From the NCBI RefSeq assembly GCF_028689785.1, contig NZ_JAQVCN010000008.1, positions 1-64,000 of the forward strand: a stretch of DNA of 64,000 bases, read 5' to 3'. The stretch comes from Zoogloea sp. (GTDB taxonomy: Bacteria > Pseudomonadota > Gammaproteobacteria > Burkholderiales > Rhodocyclaceae). Numbering within the stretch: position 1 is the first letter of the stretch; each line of letters starts with the position of its first letter. Of this stretch, positions 38,114 through 48,600 are shown in pieces. The translations under genes and the position numbers were made by a program. The notes beneath the pieces are model-generated. The model searched no databases and had not been told where the DNA came from. It was given only the letters and a program-made list of their open reading frames with translations.

Positions 38114-39694
38114 TCAGTGGCGGAAGTGGCGGAAGCCGGTGAGCACCATGGCGATGCCCTGCTCGTCGGCAGCGGCGATCACCTCGGCGTCACGCATGGA
38201 GCCGCCCGGCTGGATGACCGCGGTGGCGCCAGCCTGGGCCAGCACGTCGAGGCCATCACGGAACGGGAAGAAGGCATCGGAGGCCACCACGCAGCCGGGG
38301 ATGACGAGGCCGGCGTTCTCGGCCTTGATCTTGGCGATGCGGGCGGAGTCCACACGGCTCATCTGGCCGGCGCCAACACCGATGGTCATGCCATCCTTGC
38401 AGTAGACGATGGCGTTGGACTTGACGTATTTGGCCACGCGCCAGGCGAACAGCAGGTCGCTGAGCTCCTGTTCGGTGGGGGCGCGCTTGGTGACGACCTT
38501 CAGATCGGCTGCGGCGATGGGGGCGAAGTCGGCGCTCTGGACCAGCAGGCCACCACCGACACGCTTGTAGTCGGGCTGCTTGACGATGCCCAGCGGGACG
38601 ATCAGCACGCGGACGTTCTGCTTGGCCTTGAGGAGTTCGAGGGCTTCGTCGGTATAGGCCGGGGCGATCAGCACTTCCAGGAACTGGGCGCTGACGGCTT
38701 CGGCGGCGGCGCGATCAACGGTGGTGTTGAAGGCGATGATGCCGCCGAAGGCCGAGGTGGGGTCGGTGGAGAAGGCCTTCTTGTAGGCTTCGAGCGGGCT
38801 GGCGGCCACGGCCACGCCGCAGGGGTTGGCGTGCTTGACGATCACGCAAGCCACAGTGTTGGCAACTGAGTCGAAGGCCTTGACGCACTCCCAGGCGGCG
38901 TCGGAGTCGGCGATGTTGTTGTAAGACAGCTCCTTGCCCTGCACCTGAGTGAAGGCGGCGATGGTGCCGGCCGGGGCGCTGGACTCGCGGTAGAAGGCGG
39001 CGGACTGGTGGGGGTTCTCGCCGTAGCGGAGGTCCTGCACCTTGTCGAAGGCCAACTGGAAGCGCTCCGGGTAGGCCAGCTTGCTGCCGTCGTCGGCCAG
39101 GGCTGTCAGGTGGTTGGAGATGGCCGAGTCGTAGCGGGCGGTGTGGGTGAAGGCCTTGCGGGCCAGATCGAAGCGGGTCTTGTAGGACAGGGCGCCGTTG
39201 CCGGCCTTGAGCTCGGCGACGATGGCGGCGTAGTCCTCGGGGTCGGTCACGATGCCGACGCCACCGGCCTCGTTGCCGTGGTTTTTTGCCGCGGCGCGGA
39301 CCATGGTGGGGCCGCCGATGTCGATGTTCTCGATGGCGTCTTCGAGGGTGCAGTCAGCCTTGGCGACGGTAGCCTGGAAGGGGTAGAGGTTAACCACCAC
39401 GAGGTCGATGCGCGGAATGCTGTGCTCTTCGAGTTTGGCCAGGTGCTCGGGCAGGTCACGGCGGGCCAGGATGCCGCCGTGCACCTTGGGGTGCAGGGTT
39501 TTGACGCGGCCGTCGAGCATCTCGGGGAAGCCGGTGTAGTCGGACACGTCGGTGACCGGCAGGCCGGCGTCGCGCAGGCTCTTGGCGGTGCCGCCGGTTG
39601 ACAGCAGGTTCACGCCGAGGGCGGACAGTTCGCGGGCGAATTCGATGACGCCGGTCTTGTCGGAGACGCTGAGCAGGGCTTGGGTGACTTTCAT
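38114..39694 (-). CDS. purH: Bifunctional AICAR formyltransferase/IMP cyclohydrolase
   Basis: A 526-residue enzyme performing the last two steps of IMP synthesis. The N-terminal cyclohydrolase domain (about 1-195) has [15 protein letters not shown] and [13 protein letters not shown]. The C-terminal formyltransferase domain has [23 protein letters not shown] and [15 protein letters not shown] 39694 starts the conserved [15 protein letters not shown]; twelve more residues upstream are not conserved. It lies downstream of fis, as part of dusB-fis-purH-purD. Confidence 0.97.
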   Translation of the reverse strand: MKVTQALLSVSDKTGVIEFARELSALGVNLLSTGGTAKSLRDAGLPVTDVSDYTGFPEMLDGRVKTLHPKVHGGILARRDLPEHLAKLEEHSIPRIDLVVVNLYPFQATVAKADCTLEDAIENIDIGGPTMVRAAAKNHGNEAGGVGIVTDPEDYAAIVAELKAGNGALSYKTRFDLARKAFTHTARYDSAISNHLTALADDGSKLAYPERFQLAFDKVQDLRYGENPHQSAAFYRESSAPAGTIAAFTQVQGKELSYNNIADSDAAWECVKAFDSVANTVACVIVKHANPCGVAVAASPLEAYKKAFSTDPTSAFGGIIAFNTTVDRAAAEAVSAQFLEVLIAPAYTDEALELLKAKQNVRVLIVPLGIVKQPDYKRVGGGLLVQSADFAPIAAADLKVVTKRAPTEQELSDLLFAWRVAKYVKSNAIVYCKDGMTIGVGAGQMSRVDSARIAKIKAENAGLVIPGCVVASDAFFPFRDGLDVLAQAGATAVIQPGGSMRDAEVIAAADEQGIAMVLTGFRHFRH

Positions 39695-39748
39695 GGGGCT
39701 TCTCTGGATGGCCGCGGCAGGGCGCGGCACTGAATGAGGGGGTGACGA

Positions 39749-39988
39749 TTAGAGGAGTGCGTGTTCGGAGAGCTTGCGGCGCAGGGTGTTGCGGTTGATG
39801 CCCAGCATTTCCGCGCACAGGGTCTGGTTGCCGCCGGCCTGCTTGAGCACGAATTCGAGCATGGGGCGCTCGACGTTCTTGATCACCATGTCGTACAGGG
39901 CATTGGGCTTTTCGCCGTCCAGATCCCGGAAATAGGTGTCCAGCGCGCGACAGACGGAGTCGGCGATATCATTGCTGGTACTGCTCAT
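39749..39988 (-). CDS. fis: DNA-binding protein Fis
   Basis: A 79-residue nucleoid protein. The C-terminal helix-turn-helix reads GGNQTLCAEMLGINRNTLRRKL, typical of Fis. It is shorter than E. coli Fis (98 residues), as common in betaproteobacteria, where the N-terminal arm is reduced. The start overlaps the stop of dusB by four bases, so it is co-translated with dusB. Confidence 0.94.
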   Translation of the reverse strand: MSSTSNDIADSVCRALDTYFRDLDGEKPNALYDMVIKNVERPMLEFVLKQAGGNQTLCAEMLGINRNTLRRKLSEHALL

Positions 39989-41013
39989 GCGGCAAGCTCC
40001 TGAGGAAATTCTTCGGGGTCTGCATAGACCAGTCGGCTGTCTCTGTCAGCGAGCCGACCGAAGAACTCGTCAATGGCGGCAATCTGTTCTTGTACTGTCG
40101 GCAGGGTGTTCATGGTCTTGCGGAACTGGGCCGAGCCGACCAGGCCCTTGGTGTACCAGCTGATGTGCTTGCGGGCGATCTTTACGCCTGTGTCCTCGCC
40201 GTAGAAGGCGTAGAGGTCGGCGAGGTGCTCCTTGCACACCTGCAGGATCTCGGAGACCAGGGGCGGGGGCAGTTCTTCGCCGGTCTTCAGGAAGTGCTCG
40301 ATCTCACGGAAGATCCACGGGCGACCCTGAGCGGCACGGCCGACCATGATGCCGTCGGCGCCGGTGTAGTCGAGCACGAACTTCGCCTTCTGGGGCGTGG
40401 TGATGTCGCCGTTGGCGATGACCGGGATGTGCACCCGGGTCTTCACGTCGGCGATGGTGTCGTACTCGGCTTCACCTGTGTACTGGCAGGCGCGGGTGCG
40501 GCCGTGGATGGCGATGAGCTGGATGCCGGACTCTTCGGCAATGCGGGCGATCATCGGAGCATTCTTGTTGGCCTTGTTCCAGCCGGTGCGGAACTTGAGC
40601 GTGACCGGGGTGCTGCCCGCGGCGCCGACCACGGCTTCCAGAATGCGGGCCACCAGAGGCTCGTCCTGCATCAGTGCGGAGCCGGCCATGACGTTGCAGA
40701 CCTTCTTGGCCGGGCAGCCCATGTTGATGTCGATGATCTGGGCGCCCCGGTCGATGTTGTGACGGGCGGCTTCGGCCATCATGGCCGGATCGGCACCGGC
40801 GATCTGCACGGAGATGGGGTCCACTTCGCCATCATGGTTGGCGCGCCGCTGGGTCTTGGCGCTGCCGTAAAGCAGGGAGTTGGAGGTGACCATCTCGGAG
40901 ACGGCGACACCCGCACCCATCTTCTTGCAAAGCTGGCGGAAAGGACGGTCCGTGACGCCGGCCATGGGCGCGACGAACAGATTGTTTCGCAAGGTGAATC
41001 CGGCGAATTGCAT
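39985..41013 (-). CDS. dusB: tRNA-dihydrouridine synthase B
   Basis: A 342-residue FMN enzyme reducing uridines to dihydrouridine in tRNA. The signature APMAGVTDRPFR, the catalytic Cys in DINMGCPAKKVC and the phosphate-binding GADGIMVGRAAQGRPWIF are present. ATG 41013 is the family start; the open frame reaches further upstream without conserved protein. The dusB-fis order is conserved in proteobacteria. Confidence 0.96.
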   Translation of the reverse strand: MQFAGFTLRNNLFVAPMAGVTDRPFRQLCKKMGAGVAVSEMVTSNSLLYGSAKTQRRANHDGEVDPISVQIAGADPAMMAEAARHNIDRGAQIIDINMGCPAKKVCNVMAGSALMQDEPLVARILEAVVGAAGSTPVTLKFRTGWNKANKNAPMIARIAEESGIQLIAIHGRTRACQYTGEAEYDTIADVKTRVHIPVIANGDITTPQKAKFVLDYTGADGIMVGRAAQGRPWIFREIEHFLKTGEELPPPLVSEILQVCKEHLADLYAFYGEDTGVKIARKHISWYTKGLVGSAQFRKTMNTLPTVQEQIAAIDEFFGRLADRDSRLVYADPEEFPQELAA

Positions 41014-41125
41014 CGGGGGAGGCACGACTGGGGAAAAGCAGCGCATTCTACCCCAAGGGCCCTCGGTCGGGCAGGGGCCGACGTATCCCGTGGGTGTGCA
41101 GAAATACCGTTTCGAGGGTGAAGCC

Positions 41126-41818
41126 TCAGGGGACTTCCGAGTACTGCATGCGCCCCTGGATGCGTGCCGCATGGGCCGCCAGGCGTGGTCCGAAGCTGGT
41201 TTCGTACTTGCGGGGATTGGGCAGCATCACCGCCATCCGGGCGGCCTGGGCTGGGTTCAGACGAGCGGCGGAGGTTTTGTAGTAGCGCTGGGCGGCGGCT
41301 TCGCAGCCGAAGATGCCGTTGCCCCATTCGACCACGTTGAGATACACCTCAAGGATGCGGCGCTTGTCCCAGACGGCTTCGATCATCACCGTGATGATCG
41401 CCTCCTCGGCCTTGCGGAAGTAGCTGCGGGAGGGTGACAGGAAGAGGTTCTTGGCCAGTTGCTGGCTGATGGTGGAGCCGCCGGCCACCGCCTTGCCCTT
41501 CTTCTGGTTCTTCTCGATGGCCTTCTGGATGCCTTCCCAGTCGAAGCCTTCGTGGTCGACGAACTTGTCGTCCTCGGCGGCGATGACCGCGCGTTTCAGG
41601 TGCGGGGAGATCTGCTCGTAGGGCACCCAGCGGTAACGCAGTTCGGCGTCGGACCTCTTCTGGTTGAGTTCATCGAGGCGCAGGCTCATGAAGCTGGTCT
41701 CGGAGGGGGGAACCCACTTCCACCAGACGACGAGCCCGAACAGCCACAGATGCCAGGCGATGAAGAGCAGGGCCAGGGCCAGTAGCGCCCGCCGGGTCCA
41801 GTGCCAGACGGTCTTCAT
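41126..41818 (-). CDS. mtgA: Monofunctional peptidoglycan transglycosylase
   Basis: A 230-residue GT51 glycosyltransferase that polymerises lipid II. One membrane helix (about 10-32) anchors it. The catalytic Glu82 is in AVIAAEDDKFVDHEGFDW, followed by GGSTISQQLAKNLFL and the second catalytic region EVYLNVVEWGNGIFG. There is no transpeptidase domain. It follows aroE by eleven bases on the same strand. Confidence 0.96.
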   Translation of the reverse strand: MKTVWHWTRRALLALALLFIAWHLWLFGLVVWWKWVPPSETSFMSLRLDELNQKRSDAELRYRWVPYEQISPHLKRAVIAAEDDKFVDHEGFDWEGIQKAIEKNQKKGKAVAGGSTISQQLAKNLFLSPSRSYFRKAEEAIITVMIEAVWDKRRILEVYLNVVEWGNGIFGCEAAAQRYYKTSAARLNPAQAARMAVMLPNPRKYETSFGPRLAAHAARIQGRMQYSEVP

Positions 41819-41829
41819 CGCCGCTCGTG

Positions 41830-42651
41830 TCAGAGGCCGGCGCGCAGCTGCGTCAGCACGGAGGCGGTGTCGGGGCGCAGGCCCCGCCACAGCAGGAAGC
41901 TCTCGGCGGCCTGTTCCACCAGCATGCCGAGGCCGTCGCAGAGGCGGGCCGCGCCCTGCTCCCGGGCGGCGCGCATGAAGGGGGTGTCGCCCTTGCCGTA
42001 CATCATGTCGTAGGCCAGGCTGCCCGGCGCGTAGAGGCCGTCGGGCAGGTCGGGGGCTGCGTCGGAGAGGCTTGCACTGGTGGCGTTGATGACCACGTCG
42101 AAATGCTGTCCGGCGAGCTCGGAAAAGCCGCAGCCCAGGGGTTTCAGGGGGCCGGAGCGGGCAAACTCGTCGGCCAGCTCGGCGGCCTTGCTGGCCGTGC
42201 GGTTGGCGATCACCAGGCTGGCCGGGGCGGCCTCGAGGAGGGGCAGTACGGTGCCCCGCGCGGCGCCGCCAGCACCGAGAAGAAGCACCCGCCGGCCGGC
42301 GACGCGGCAACCCTGGTTGACGGTGATGTCGCGCAGGATGCCGGCGCCGTCGGTGTTGTCCCCGAGGATGCCGTCGGCACCGAAGGCCAGGGTGTTCACC
42401 GCGCCGGCAGCTTGGGCCCGCGGTGTGTGGCGGTCAGCCAGTTCGAAGGCCTCGAGCTTGAAGGGCACGGTCACATTGAGCCCGCGACCACCTGCAGCCT
42501 GGAAGGCCGTCACGGTGCCGACAAAGGCGTTTATGGGGCCAAGGAGGGCCTCGTAGACCAGTTCCTGGCCGGTCTGCGCGGCGAACAGGCTGTGGATGCG
42601 GGGCGATTTGCTGTGGGCGATCGGATTGCCGATCACGGCGTAGCGGTCCAT
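41830..42651 (-). CDS. aroE: Shikimate dehydrogenase
   Basis: A 273-residue NADP-dependent enzyme of the aromatic amino-acid pathway. It begins [20 protein letters not shown], with the shikimate-binding SKSP. Lys and Asp of the active site are in [11 protein letters not shown] and [12 protein letters not shown]. The NADP motif is [15 protein letters not shown] and the cofactor-specificity motif is ANRTASKA. Length is normal. Confidence 0.97.
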   Translation of the reverse strand: MDRYAVIGNPIAHSKSPRIHSLFAAQTGQELVYEALLGPINAFVGTVTAFQAAGGRGLNVTVPFKLEAFELADRHTPRAQAAGAVNTLAFGADGILGDNTDGAGILRDITVNQGCRVAGRRVLLLGAGGAARGTVLPLLEAAPASLVIANRTASKAAELADEFARSGPLKPLGCGFSELAGQHFDVVINATSASLSDAAPDLPDGLYAPGSLAYDMMYGKGDTPFMRAAREQGAARLCDGLGMLVEQAAESFLLWRGLRPDTASVLTQLRAGL

Positions 42652-42667
42652 GGTGTGCTCGCTGGGG

Positions 42668-43618
42668 TTACTCGGAGTTTTCCGTTTTGACCATGTCGGC
42701 GTTGGTGAACTTCCAGGTCCGGGTGATCACGATCTCATCCGTGTCCTTTCGGATGTTCTCCGGGAAGGCCGGGAAGGGAGAGGCCAACTGGACGATGCGG
42801 ACGGCGGCATCATCGAGGATCTTGTTACCGGAGGAGCGCTGGATCTCCACATGGCGGACCGCACCGTTGGCGCCGATGCTGATGGACAGCAGCAGGCTGC
42901 CATACATCTTGCCTCGGGCGGCGGGCGGGTAGTTGAGGGTGCCGACGCGCTCGATCTTCTGGCGCCAGTCTTCCACATACTGGGCAAACCGGTATTCACC
43001 GGCGCGGGCGCCGATGAACTTCTTGCGAGGTCGGGCGGCGTAGTCCACCAGGTCCTTGTCGATCTGGGCTTCGATCCGGGCGACTGCAGCAGAGCTGTCG
43101 AGGAGGTCGTAGCCCGAGACGGGGCTGGGGGCTTCCGTCGGGCTGACCTGCTGGGCGTCCAGTTGGATCGCCTTGCCCTTTGCGCCTGTCATGGCCTGCA
43201 TCTCGGGGGCCTGCTGCTGCTCGCTGCGGCGTTGTGCTTCGACCAGGCCATCACCAACCCGGGAATGCTCCTGAGGGGGCAGGGGGGTGGCCATCTGGCC
43301 GGATTGGTCACCGGTTCCGCCGGCATCCAGGTTGCTCTGGGCCAGTACATCCACCTTGTCTGGGCGCTGGACATGGCGGGAGTTGACCAGGACGACCTGG
43401 AGCCCCTTGTCCTGGTGCTTGAACGTGTCCGGGTCCGGCATGACGAAATGGATGGACAGCAGAATGGCGTGGAGGGACAGGGACAAGCCCACCCCCCACT
43501 CCAGAGCGTAGCGTACGGTGGTACCCGCGAAGACCGGCATGGGGCTGAGCGGTGTGGTGGTGGCGCTACCGGCGGCGGGGGAGAGCCGGGCGGGGAGGCG
43601 GCGGAGAGCCTGCAGCAT
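42668..43618 (-). CDS. TonB-like protein (energy transducer C-terminal domain)
   Basis: Up to 316 residues from ATG 43618. One membrane helix lies near residues 40-60, followed by a Gln/Pro-rich periplasmic linker. The C-terminal domain (about 220-316) has [20 protein letters not shown] and [20 protein letters not shown], the pattern of TonB_C domains. No exbB/exbD or receptor gene is adjacent. The start could instead be ATG 43540, which sits closer to the helix. It lies six bases after the RNase gene and just before aroE; its link to them is unclear. Confidence 0.82.
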   Translation of the reverse strand: MLQALRRLPARLSPAAGSATTTPLSPMPVFAGTTVRYALEWGVGLSLSLHAILLSIHFVMPDPDTFKHQDKGLQVVLVNSRHVQRPDKVDVLAQSNLDAGGTGDQSGQMATPLPPQEHSRVGDGLVEAQRRSEQQQAPEMQAMTGAKGKAIQLDAQQVSPTEAPSPVSGYDLLDSSAAVARIEAQIDKDLVDYAARPRKKFIGARAGEYRFAQYVEDWRQKIERVGTLNYPPAARGKMYGSLLLSISIGANGAVRHVEIQRSSGNKILDDAAVRIVQLASPFPAFPENIRKDTDEIVITRTWKFTNADMVKTENSE

Positions 43619-43624
43619 CAGGGG

Positions 43625-45610
43625 TCAGGCGGGATGGGCCGGGGGAGTGTCAGCAGTGGGGGACGGCAGTGGGGCTGCCGCTTCATCTTTCGTGGCGCCC
43701 AGGGCTTCGGGAATCTCTTCCTCATCCACTTCGATGGGTTCGCCGCTGGATGCTGCCAGGGTTTCAAGATAGGTGGCTCGCACCTCTACGTCGATCAGGT
43801 CGGTGCTGTCGATCGCCAGGCGAACCCGGGTTCCGGGGGGAAGCGTGGGCAGGGACGGCACCTTGAAGACCAGCGGGATTTCCTCCAGGCGGACCAGACT
43901 TTCCCGTAGCACGCGGGCACTCATGGCTGGGTGGCCTGCCTGGCGTAGCCAGCGGAGGCACCAGTAGCGCTCCATTCCACGCTGGAATTCAGCGTAGGCA
44001 GTATAGGTGAGCTCGAAGTCGCGCATGGCAGCGATGAGGTCGGGGGACTTGGGCGGAAATGCCGGCATGCTGCCCTGCAGCCAGGCGATCAGCTGCCACT
44101 GGTTTACCAGATCGACATAGCGGCGCAGGGGGGAGCTGGACCACGCGTAGCAGTCGACACCAAGCCCTTCGTGGGGGGCCGCAGCCGTGGTCATGCGCAC
44201 CTTGCCACCGGTCTGGGCCCGGTACAGGGCTGGGATGCCGGCCTCAGCCAGGGCTTTGCCCCAGGTGCTGTTGGCGGCAATCATCAGCTCGGCAACCAGC
44301 TTGTCGAGGGGCGAACCACGGGGGCGCCGTCCGATCTCGATGCGGCCGGGGCCATCCTCGGTGCTTATGCTCCAGTCCACGCTGAAGTTGTAATCCACCA
44401 GATTCTGGTTGGCGGCGGGCTTGCCTCGGCCGGCCTCCAGGACGGTGGCCAGCTCCCACAGCAGGTTCAGCTCTGCCTTCCAGGGGAAGTCTGGCCCGCC
44501 CTCGGCAAGGGTGGTGTCGTTGAATACGGGCTCGATGTCGTGGTGGCGCAGGTTGGCCACCACCGGCACGCGTTCGATGCAGGAATGGTTGCCGGTGACG
44601 ATGAGGTCGCGGCTTACTTCCAGGTACAAGGACAGGGCCGGGCAGTCGCGGCCTTCGCCTAGGGTAAAACGCTCGACGATGCTCTCTGGCAGCATGGTGA
44701 TCTTGTTGCCCGGCATGTACACCGTGGACAGGCGCTGGCGAGCGATGCCATCGAGGCCGGACTCCCGGCCGAAGCCAAGGCCTGGGGCGGCGATGTGGAT
44801 GCCGATGCGCCAGCCCGCGTCGGTGGGCGTTACCGAGAAGGCGTCGTCGATCTCGGTGGTGGCGGCATCGTCGATGGAGAAGGCGCGCACGGCTGCCACG
44901 GGCAGCTCGCTGGGAGCCACAGGGTCGTCCACAGCAGGAAAATCGGTGCCTGCGGGGAAGTACTCGAACAGGAAACGATCGAAGTGCAGTTCGTGGGACG
45001 AGGCCAGGGCGCCACAGGAGAGGAGCAGGCGGGCCGGCGACTGGCCGTTCTCGGCACAGGCCGCTTCAAGGGCCTTGGTTTCCAGGCGGTTGCGGTCGGG
45101 TTTGTAGAGCAGCTGCCGGACCATGGGCTGGAGCTCTTCGGGCAGGCGGCCGGCGAGGAGCTCGTCACGCATGCGTTCCACGGCGGCGGCCTGGAGGCGC
45201 TTCTTTTCAAGCCCGGCCAGGGCGGCCTGAAGAATCTCGGCGGGGGCTTTGCGGAAACGGCCACGGCCCTTGCGATGGAAGTAGATGGGTGCGGCGTGGA
45301 GACGCAGCAGGATGGCCGTGGACTCGATCGGGGTGGGAGGATGACCGAAATATTCCTTGGCGAAGTCGGTGAACACGAATTCGTCGTCACCGCAGACTTC
45401 CCACAGAAATTCGGTATCGAAGCCTTCAGCCTCGGCTTCGGCGCGCTCCAGCAGCTCGCCCGCGGACGGCTGGGCGAAGCGCATCAGCACGTCCTTGCTC
45501 TTCAGTTTGAGGCGCTTGCCGTGGGGTGTTTCCACCTGCAGGGAGGCGTCGTTGTCGGTCAGGATGGTGCCGGTCTTGAAGGCACCATCCTCTTCGAAGA
45601 GCAGATTCAT
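43625..45610 (-). CDS. RNase II-family (RNB domain) exoribonuclease
   Basis: A 661-residue protein. The N-terminal 200 residues form an unusual helical region with no clear cold-shock pair. The RNB catalytic domain begins with AFSIDDAATTEIDDAFSV, which holds the Asp cluster binding magnesium, and continues with YMPGNKITMLPESIVERF and YAWSSSPLRRYVDLVNQWQL. A short S1-like tail and an acidic Pro-rich C-terminus follow. It probably degrades RNA 3' to 5'. It is not classic RNase R (too short). The gene begins 78 bases after chpA. Confidence 0.87.
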   Translation of the reverse strand: MNLLFEEDGAFKTGTILTDNDASLQVETPHGKRLKLKSKDVLMRFAQPSAGELLERAEAEAEGFDTEFLWEVCGDDEFVFTDFAKEYFGHPPTPIESTAILLRLHAAPIYFHRKGRGRFRKAPAEILQAALAGLEKKRLQAAAVERMRDELLAGRLPEELQPMVRQLLYKPDRNRLETKALEAACAENGQSPARLLLSCGALASSHELHFDRFLFEYFPAGTDFPAVDDPVAPSELPVAAVRAFSIDDAATTEIDDAFSVTPTDAGWRIGIHIAAPGLGFGRESGLDGIARQRLSTVYMPGNKITMLPESIVERFTLGEGRDCPALSLYLEVSRDLIVTGNHSCIERVPVVANLRHHDIEPVFNDTTLAEGGPDFPWKAELNLLWELATVLEAGRGKPAANQNLVDYNFSVDWSISTEDGPGRIEIGRRPRGSPLDKLVAELMIAANSTWGKALAEAGIPALYRAQTGGKVRMTTAAAPHEGLGVDCYAWSSSPLRRYVDLVNQWQLIAWLQGSMPAFPPKSPDLIAAMRDFELTYTAYAEFQRGMERYWCLRWLRQAGHPAMSARVLRESLVRLEEIPLVFKVPSLPTLPPGTRVRLAIDSTDLIDVEVRATYLETLAASSGEPIEVDEEEIPEALGATKDEAAAPLPSPTADTPPAHPA

Positions 45611-45636
45611 GGGACGGTCGGGCTGGAAAACACCCG

Positions 45637-45642
45637 ATTATA
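45637..45642 (-). promoter_or_regulatory. Possible -10 box for the RNase II-family gene
   Basis: TATAAT on the minus strand lies 26 bases upstream of the start codon. The -35 position is G-rich and does not match consensus, so only the -10 is supported. Confidence 0.4.
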
Positions 45643-45688
45643 GCCAAGCCCGCCCCTCCCCCGGACGAAAGCGCGGTTTTGGCGCGGG

Positions 45689-48600
45689 TCAGGACTCGGA
45701 CGGTGGTGCAAAACCCCGGATCAGATCCAGTAGTACATCTTCGTCGTAGGGCTTGCCCAGGTAGTGATTGACTCCAATCTCCTCGGCGTAGCGCTTGTGC
45801 TTCTCGGCGGTGCGCGAGGTGATCATGATGATCGGCACGACCTTGAGCTTCACGTCGGCGCGGATGTTGCGTGTCAGGTCGAAACCATCCATGCGTGGCA
45901 TTTCGATGTCGGCGATGATCACGTCGGGGCGCACGGTGAGCAGTTGCTCAAGGGCATCCACGCCATCCTTGGCGGTGATCACCCGGTAGCCTTCCCGTTC
46001 GAGCAGGCGGCCGGTGATCTTGCGGACGGTGAGGGAATCATCCACCACCATCACCGTGGGCTGGCTGGGAACCGTGACGGCGGCCTGCAGGATGGCGCCA
46101 TCGTCGGCACCTGCAGGGCTGCGGGCCGCCAGGGCGACCGGGTTGAGGATCAGTACGATCTCGCCGTCGCCGAGCACCGTGGCCCCGGAGTAGCCGACCA
46201 TGCGGGCGTACTGGGGCCCGGCGTTCTTGACCACGACTTCCTGGTTGCCGCGCAGGGCGTCCACGTGGAGGGCCACGGTCTCGCTGCCGGCGCGCAGCAG
46301 CAGCACCCAGTTGAAGCGTTCGATCTGGGGCCGGGATTCGAAATCGCCGAGCAGGCGTGGCAGGTAGCGGTAGCCGAAGTGCTCGCCCAGCCAGTCGGTG
46401 CCTCGTTCGTCCCGCAGCTTTTCAAGGGCACTGGCCTTCAGCTCGAGCACCTGGGCCACCATCGACGAGGGAATGGCGAAGGTGCGGTTGCCGGCGCGCA
46501 CCAGCAGAGCCTGGGTGACGGCGAGGGTGAGGGGAAGGTGGATGCGGAAGCAAGTGCCCTGGCCAGGGGTGCTGTCGACACTGATGCGTCCGCCGACAGC
46601 GGCAGTCTCGCTCTTTACCACGTCCATGCCCACACCCCGGCCGGCCAGGCTGGACAGGCTGGCGGTGGTGAAGCCGGGCACGAAAATCAGGTTGGTGAGG
46701 CGCTTGTCGTCGGCGTCCTCATCGGGGGCCAGCAGGCCGCTCTCAATGGCCTGGGCACGGATGCGCTGGAAGTCCAGGCCGGCGCCGTCGTCACGGAACT
46801 CCATGACAACCTCGTTGCCTTCGTGGGACACCCGCAGGTTGATCTGACCGATCTCGGGCTTGCCGGCTTCCCGGCGTTTCTCTGGCGACTCGATGCCGTG
46901 GGCGACTGCGTTGCGCACCAAGTGGCCGAGGGGGCCAGTCATGGCGTCGAGCACGCTGCGATCGATTTCGATCTGACCGCCGATGATGTCCAGGTTGGCG
47001 CGGCGACCGAGCTCCTTGGCGGTCTGGCGGACCAGGCGGTAGAGGCGCTCGGCGAGGCTGTCGAAGGGCACCATGCGTACGTGCATCAGCGACTGCTGCA
47101 GCTCCCGCGCCATGCGCGACTGAGAGTGAAGAGCGACTTCTGCGCCGTCGAGGTTGCGCAGCAGGTTTTGCTGCACCGTGGTCACGTCGCCGACGCTCTC
47201 CGCCATCATCCGGGTGAGTTCCTGGAGGCGGGTGTAGCGGTCCATTTCCAGGGGGTCGAACTCGGTGTGCTGGGTCTCGACCTGGGAGAGTCGCGACTGC
47301 ATCTGCGTGTCGGCCTGGATTTCTACCTCGCGCAGCTGGTTGCGCAGACGGATGACGTTCTCAGTGAGGTCGAGGAGGGAGCGGCGCAGGGTGCGCAGCT
47401 CTCCTTCGATACGGGTGCGGGCGATGCTGATTTCGCCAGCCTCGTTGACGAACTGGTCGATTCGGCTGGCTTCCACACGCAGTTGTACCCGGGTTCCCGG
47501 AGCGGTCGTGTCTCCAGGCTGGGCTGGTGCGCTGTCTTCGGAAGCGACCGGGGCTTCGTTGATGACGGTGGCGACCGGGGCCGGTTGCTGCAGGTTCTCC
47601 AGCGCTTGGCGGGCCTGGTCGAGGGAGGCTTCGAGGTCGTCGACGATTCCCTGGCCGCCAGGGGCCTGACTGCGGGCTCGTTCGAGCCGGGTTTCGAGCT
47701 CGTGCAAGCTTTGCCCGAGGCTCATGGCACCCACCATCCGGGCGCTGCCCTTCAGGGTGTGGAGGAGGCGGGCCACGCTGCTGGCGTGGCCGGGGTCCGC
47801 CGGGTCGTCGCGCCAGTTGCGCAGGGCGGCGTCGAGGTTGTCGAGGAGCTCGCTGCCCTCGTCGAGGAAAATCGGCAGGAGTTCGGGGTCGAGCTCATCG
47901 CGCAGGGGGGCGCTGGGCGCTGCGGGTGTTTCGGGCGGACGCGGCGCTGCGTCGCGGCTGCTGGCCGGGGTGACGAGGGCTTCGGGCGCGGAGGCCGGAT
48001 GCAGGGCGATGACTTCGGCCAGGTGGGATACGAGAATGTCGTCGAGCGCCCCGGCCAGCTCGGGCATGGGCTCCGGCAACTGGCGACTGGCCAGCTGGAC
48101 GAGCATGCTCTCCAGGGCTGTTGCCGCAGCGTTGAGTGTGGCGGCCTGGGGGGCGGTGGGGGCCCGGTCGTGGTCCGTGAGGCGCTGCTGGGCCAGTTCG
48201 AGGGCCTTGGCGAGCTGCTGGGGGGCGGAGAAGCGGGCTGTGCCGGAAATGCCAGCCAGGGTATGGGCGGCACGGATGGCACCGCCGGTGGGGATCAGGC
48301 TGGGGTTGACCGAAAGCCGGGCCAGCTCATGTCGCAAGGTGGCCACATGCTGCCGGGCTTCGGCAAGGTAGAGATCGAAAAGTGGGCGGGACAGGGTGAC
48401 GTCACCAAGACGGACCTCGTCCGGGTCGGTGCTGGCTTCCGGCTTGGTGTCTTCGTCGTCCGGCAGATCGGCGAGGTCGAGCACATCGGGGGCCTCGACC
48501 GGTGCTTCGTTATCGGTCTGGCCTTCACCGGCTTCCGGTTCCGCGTCGGTGCCAGGCTCGTCGATCTCCGGGAAGGCGTCGGGCTCAAGGGGCTCGTCCT

